Origin: Aerococcus sp. UBA6277
GTDB lineage: Bacteria > Bacillota > Bacilli > Lactobacillales > Aerococcaceae
Assembly (NCBI RefSeq): GCF_002440555.1
Contig: NZ_DJUR01000015.1
Coordinates: 1 to 44,476, forward strand
Reading direction: 5' to 3'
DNA length: 44,476 nt
Shown: positions 42,883 to 44,476 of the stretch, piece by piece
Numbering within the stretch: the stretch's first letter is position 1
Layout of the letters: each line of letters begins with the position of its first letter
Position numbers and translations under genes: made by a program
Notes under the pieces: generated by a model
What the model was told of the DNA's origin: nothing
Databases searched by the model: none
Seen by the model: the letters and a program-made list of their open reading frames with translations, nothing else

Positions 42883-43344
42883 ATGACTATCTATGATTAC
42901 ACTGTAAAAGATGCTAATGGGCAAGATAAAAACCTAGCGGATTATGAAGGGGACTTGTTGTTGATTGTAAATACAGCAACTAAATGTGGACTAGCGTCTC
43001 AATTAGAAGGACTTGAAGACTTACACCAAAAATATCAACGTGAGGGCTTTAAGGTACTTGGATTCCCTTCAAATTCATTCATGCAAGAACCTGAGGATAG
43101 TAAAGGGGCTGCAGAAGCATGCGCACTAAACTTTGGCACCTCATTTCCTATGTTCGATAAGGTATCCGTAAACGGACCTAAAACAATACCATTATTTTCG
43201 TATCTGAAAAAAGCATCTGGTAATGGTCTAGTAAAATGGAATTACACTAAATTTTTAGTAGACCGGCAAGGCAACTTTATTAAACGGTATGCCCCAACAA
43301 CAAAACCCGCAGATATTGAAGCAGATATCCAAGATAACCTGTAG
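42883..43344 (+). CDS. gpx: Glutathione peroxidase-like thiol peroxidase
   Basis: Reduces hydroperoxides, most likely with thioredoxin in bacteria. 153 residues, normal. The peroxidatic Cys35 is seen in NTATKCG, the catalytic Trp in VKWNYTKFLVDR, and a cysteine where 2-Cys members have the resolving one (AEACALNFGTSFPMF). The usual FPCNQFGGQEPG block reads FPSNSFMQEPED, so the catalytic Gln is replaced by Ser and the middle Cys by Ser. ATG 42883 is 7 nt after AGGAG; ATG 42880 is too close. A terminator follows. Confidence 0.9.
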   Translation: MTIYDYTVKDANGQDKNLADYEGDLLLIVNTATKCGLASQLEGLEDLHQKYQREGFKVLGFPSNSFMQEPEDSKGAAEACALNFGTSFPMFDKVSVNGPKTIPLFSYLKKASGNGLVKWNYTKFLVDRQGNFIKRYAPTTKPADIEADIQDNL

Positions 43345-43364
43345 AGAATAAGCGTCTACAAATC

Positions 43365-43401
43365 AAAAAGGAAGGCCTGTCAAAAGCAGATCTTCCTTTT
43401 T
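43365..43401 (+). terminator. Terminator after gpx
   Basis: AAAAAGGAAG (43365-43374) pairs with CTTCCTTTTT (43392-43401), 17-nt loop, T-run included in the right arm. Confidence 0.78.
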
Positions 43402-43624
43402 GTGTATGTATGGGTAAAACAAGTCAATATAGTTTAGAAACCACTTCGCAAATAGGTTTCGTGATCTGCCATCACTACAACTATTTACGCCAGTACTGCG
43501 AGCCTGAACGATTTTGTCTCACCTTTTGCAGTCCAGTGGCTTTTAATTGGCTAGTACTCCTGGGAGTTTAGAAAAACACTATGTATTTTGTTTATATGTA
43601 AAATATGAATCATTATATTCTAGG
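43402..43624. other. Spacer without a recognisable gene
   Basis: No ORF is supported. CCAGTACT (about 43490) can pair with AGTACTcCTGG (about 43553), and AGCC with GGCT inside it, giving a weak stem upstream of the end of the ZinT-domain gene. Confidence 0.3.
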
Positions 43625-44245
43625 TTAGTGAGCCATCATTTCTTGTGCAATTTCTGAGCCAGACATATCAGTTGGATAGTATGTTGGCCAGTGGTCTACT
43701 TCTTCAAGAAGGGCTTCTTGTGATTCGCCACCCCAATAAATATGGTAGTGTCCTGTTTCAACGGGTGCAATATTATGGTCTGAGAATTGCACGTATTTGT
43801 AGTCGCCGGCTTCCGGGTCGTTTGTTTCAAATAAGAAACGAACACCACGATTTCCTTTTTCATAGGTTAAGATTTCATAACCAACATAGTTATACTCGAA
43901 TGTCTTGCTTTCACCGGCCACAATATATTCAATTGTATTGTCAGTAATGTTGATATTATCGACGTCAGTTTGGTAACCAGTTGTGTAGTATTCTTTATGC
44001 TCTTCAGTGGTCATGCCGTTGTTTAATTTAGACTTGTAGTCAAAGACTTGGTCTAAGGTACCGTCTTCAAGGAATGGGTGAACAGATTGCCATTCACCTG
44101 CATAGTCAGATAAGGTACGGTCTGCTACATCAGCATCTTCAAAGTAGTCATTGTAGACTGTTTGTTCAGTTTCTTCTTCAGCAGTTTCTGCGTCTGCGGC
44201 TGGTAGGTCTGTTGTTTTTTGTAATGAAGTTAGGTTTTCCTTCAT
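43625..44245 (-). pseudogene. adcA: ZinT domain: 3' fragment of a truncated adcA
   Basis: 206 residues that match a ZinT (YodA) zinc-binding domain: DADVADRTLSDYAGEWQSVHPFL, GYQTDVDNINITDNTIEY, and the three zinc histidines in SDHNIAPVETGHYHIYWG. In Gram-positives this domain is normally the C-terminus of AdcA, the zinc-binding lipoprotein of an ABC importer. The first residues, MKENLTSLQKTTD, look like the last helix of the AdcA substrate-binding half, followed by an acidic linker (AADAETAEEETEQTVYNDYF). There is no signal peptide and no ribosome-binding site before the ATG, and an in-frame TAA directly precedes it. IS-like DNA begins there. So it is most likely a 5'-truncated gene, although a very short cytosolic ZinT cannot be excluded. 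Confidence 0.75.
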
Positions 44246-44249
44246 TTAC

Positions 44250-44362
44250 AAGCTGTCAGCTAAGGAAACCTAGGTATTGATACCCAGGAGGAATTAGCGA
44301 AATAGACTGCTCTTTTTGTTGATTTTACTAGGTTATCTTTTATGTTTCCTCTAAATAGAGGG
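44250..44362 (+). mobile_element. Left end of a tnpB-carrying IS200/IS605-type element
   Basis: Directly after TTTAC (44245-44249) come an imperfect hairpin CCTaGGTA-TTGA-TACCcAGG (44269-44288), typical of IS605-family left ends, and a second one CCTCT-AAAT-AGAGG (44348-44361) before a TATAAT (44363-44368). The exact tip is uncertain. Confidence 0.5.
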
Positions 44363-44394
44363 TATAATGTATTTGAGAGAAAAGAGGTGACAAG

Positions 44395-44476
44395 ATGCAG
44401 TTAACGAAAACGATTAAAGTGCAATTATACCCAAGTGCTAGTGATATTGAAAAATTCGAAGAAACGCAACAACAGT
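44395..44476 (+). CDS. tnpB: Start of TnpB-like (OrfB) RNA-guided nuclease, cut by window end
   Basis: AGAGG lies 7 nt before an ATG opening a frame that runs out of the window after 27 codons: MQLTKTIKVQLYPSASDIEK and onwards. The pattern TIKVQLYPSxSDIEKFEETQ matches the first strand and helix of TnpB/OrfB (family pattern KxYKxRLYPTxEQxxxLxxT). TnpB proteins are RNA-guided nucleases of IS605-type elements. Catalytic motifs lie outside the window, so intactness cannot be judged. No tnpA lies upstream, so this looks like an IS1341-type or tnpB-first element. Confidence 0.6.
   Translation, partial: MQLTKTIKVQLYPSASDIEKFEETQQQ

Overview
The window reads as low-GC Gram-positive DNA, most probably a member of the order Lactobacillales (an Aerococcus- or Carnobacterium-like lactic acid bacterium). 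The grounds are strong AGGAGG ribosome-binding sites, T-box and TPP leaders, a short HisG paired with HisZ, an AdcA/ZinT-type zinc protein and GlnR-, TetR- and YtrA-type regulation. The genus is inference only.

Layout. 1-545: a lone IS200/IS605 TnpA gene with end hairpins. 571-7990: a GT8 glycosyltransferase, a TetR-controlled MacB/FtsX-type ABC system whose permease carries about 500 residues of coiled coil, and an esterase. 8318-10167: a decayed beta-glucoside locus (an EIIA domain without its active-site block, and a GH1 6-phospho-beta-glucosidase split by one TAA). 10251-12921: an anchored DNA/RNA nuclease, a regulator remnant, a YkvA-like protein and a GNAT. 13113-15719: TPP riboswitch plus thiM-thiE-thiD. 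15815-18852: a broken RelB-like antitoxin, a small membrane protein, a glycerate kinase and an IT-superfamily transporter. 18956-20369: a 20-codon leader ORF with the run Ile-Val-Ile-Ile-Ile-Ile, a terminator, and an orphan branched-chain amino acid binding protein. 20636-21793: nagA. 22093-30501: two tandem M20D amidohydrolases and a complete Dpp/Opp-type ABC importer, preceded by two perfect matches to the GlnR/TnrA box. 30578-33659: a YtrA-type GntR-ABC operon with dyad operators. 34095-40881: a His T-box and hisZGDCBAF(IE), without hisH. 40921-41553: a second T-box, best read as valine-specific, in front of a 45-codon ORF that looks like a remnant. 41565-43401: a GntR/UTRA regulator, a candidate 6S-like structured RNA and a glutathione peroxidase with an altered active site. 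43625-44476: a ZinT domain that looks like the 3' end of a truncated adcA, abutting the left end of an IS carrying tnpB.

The most interesting signals are regulatory. A ribosome-mediated attenuator is predicted for the LIV-binding protein. GlnR control is predicted for a conjugate or peptide scavenging operon. An orphan Val T-box has lost its obvious target. Several decayed genes (EIIA, GH1, antitoxin, HxlR-like, TetR-like, adcA) show ongoing reduction of sugar, metal and regulatory functions. All functional calls come from reading motifs; no database search was possible.
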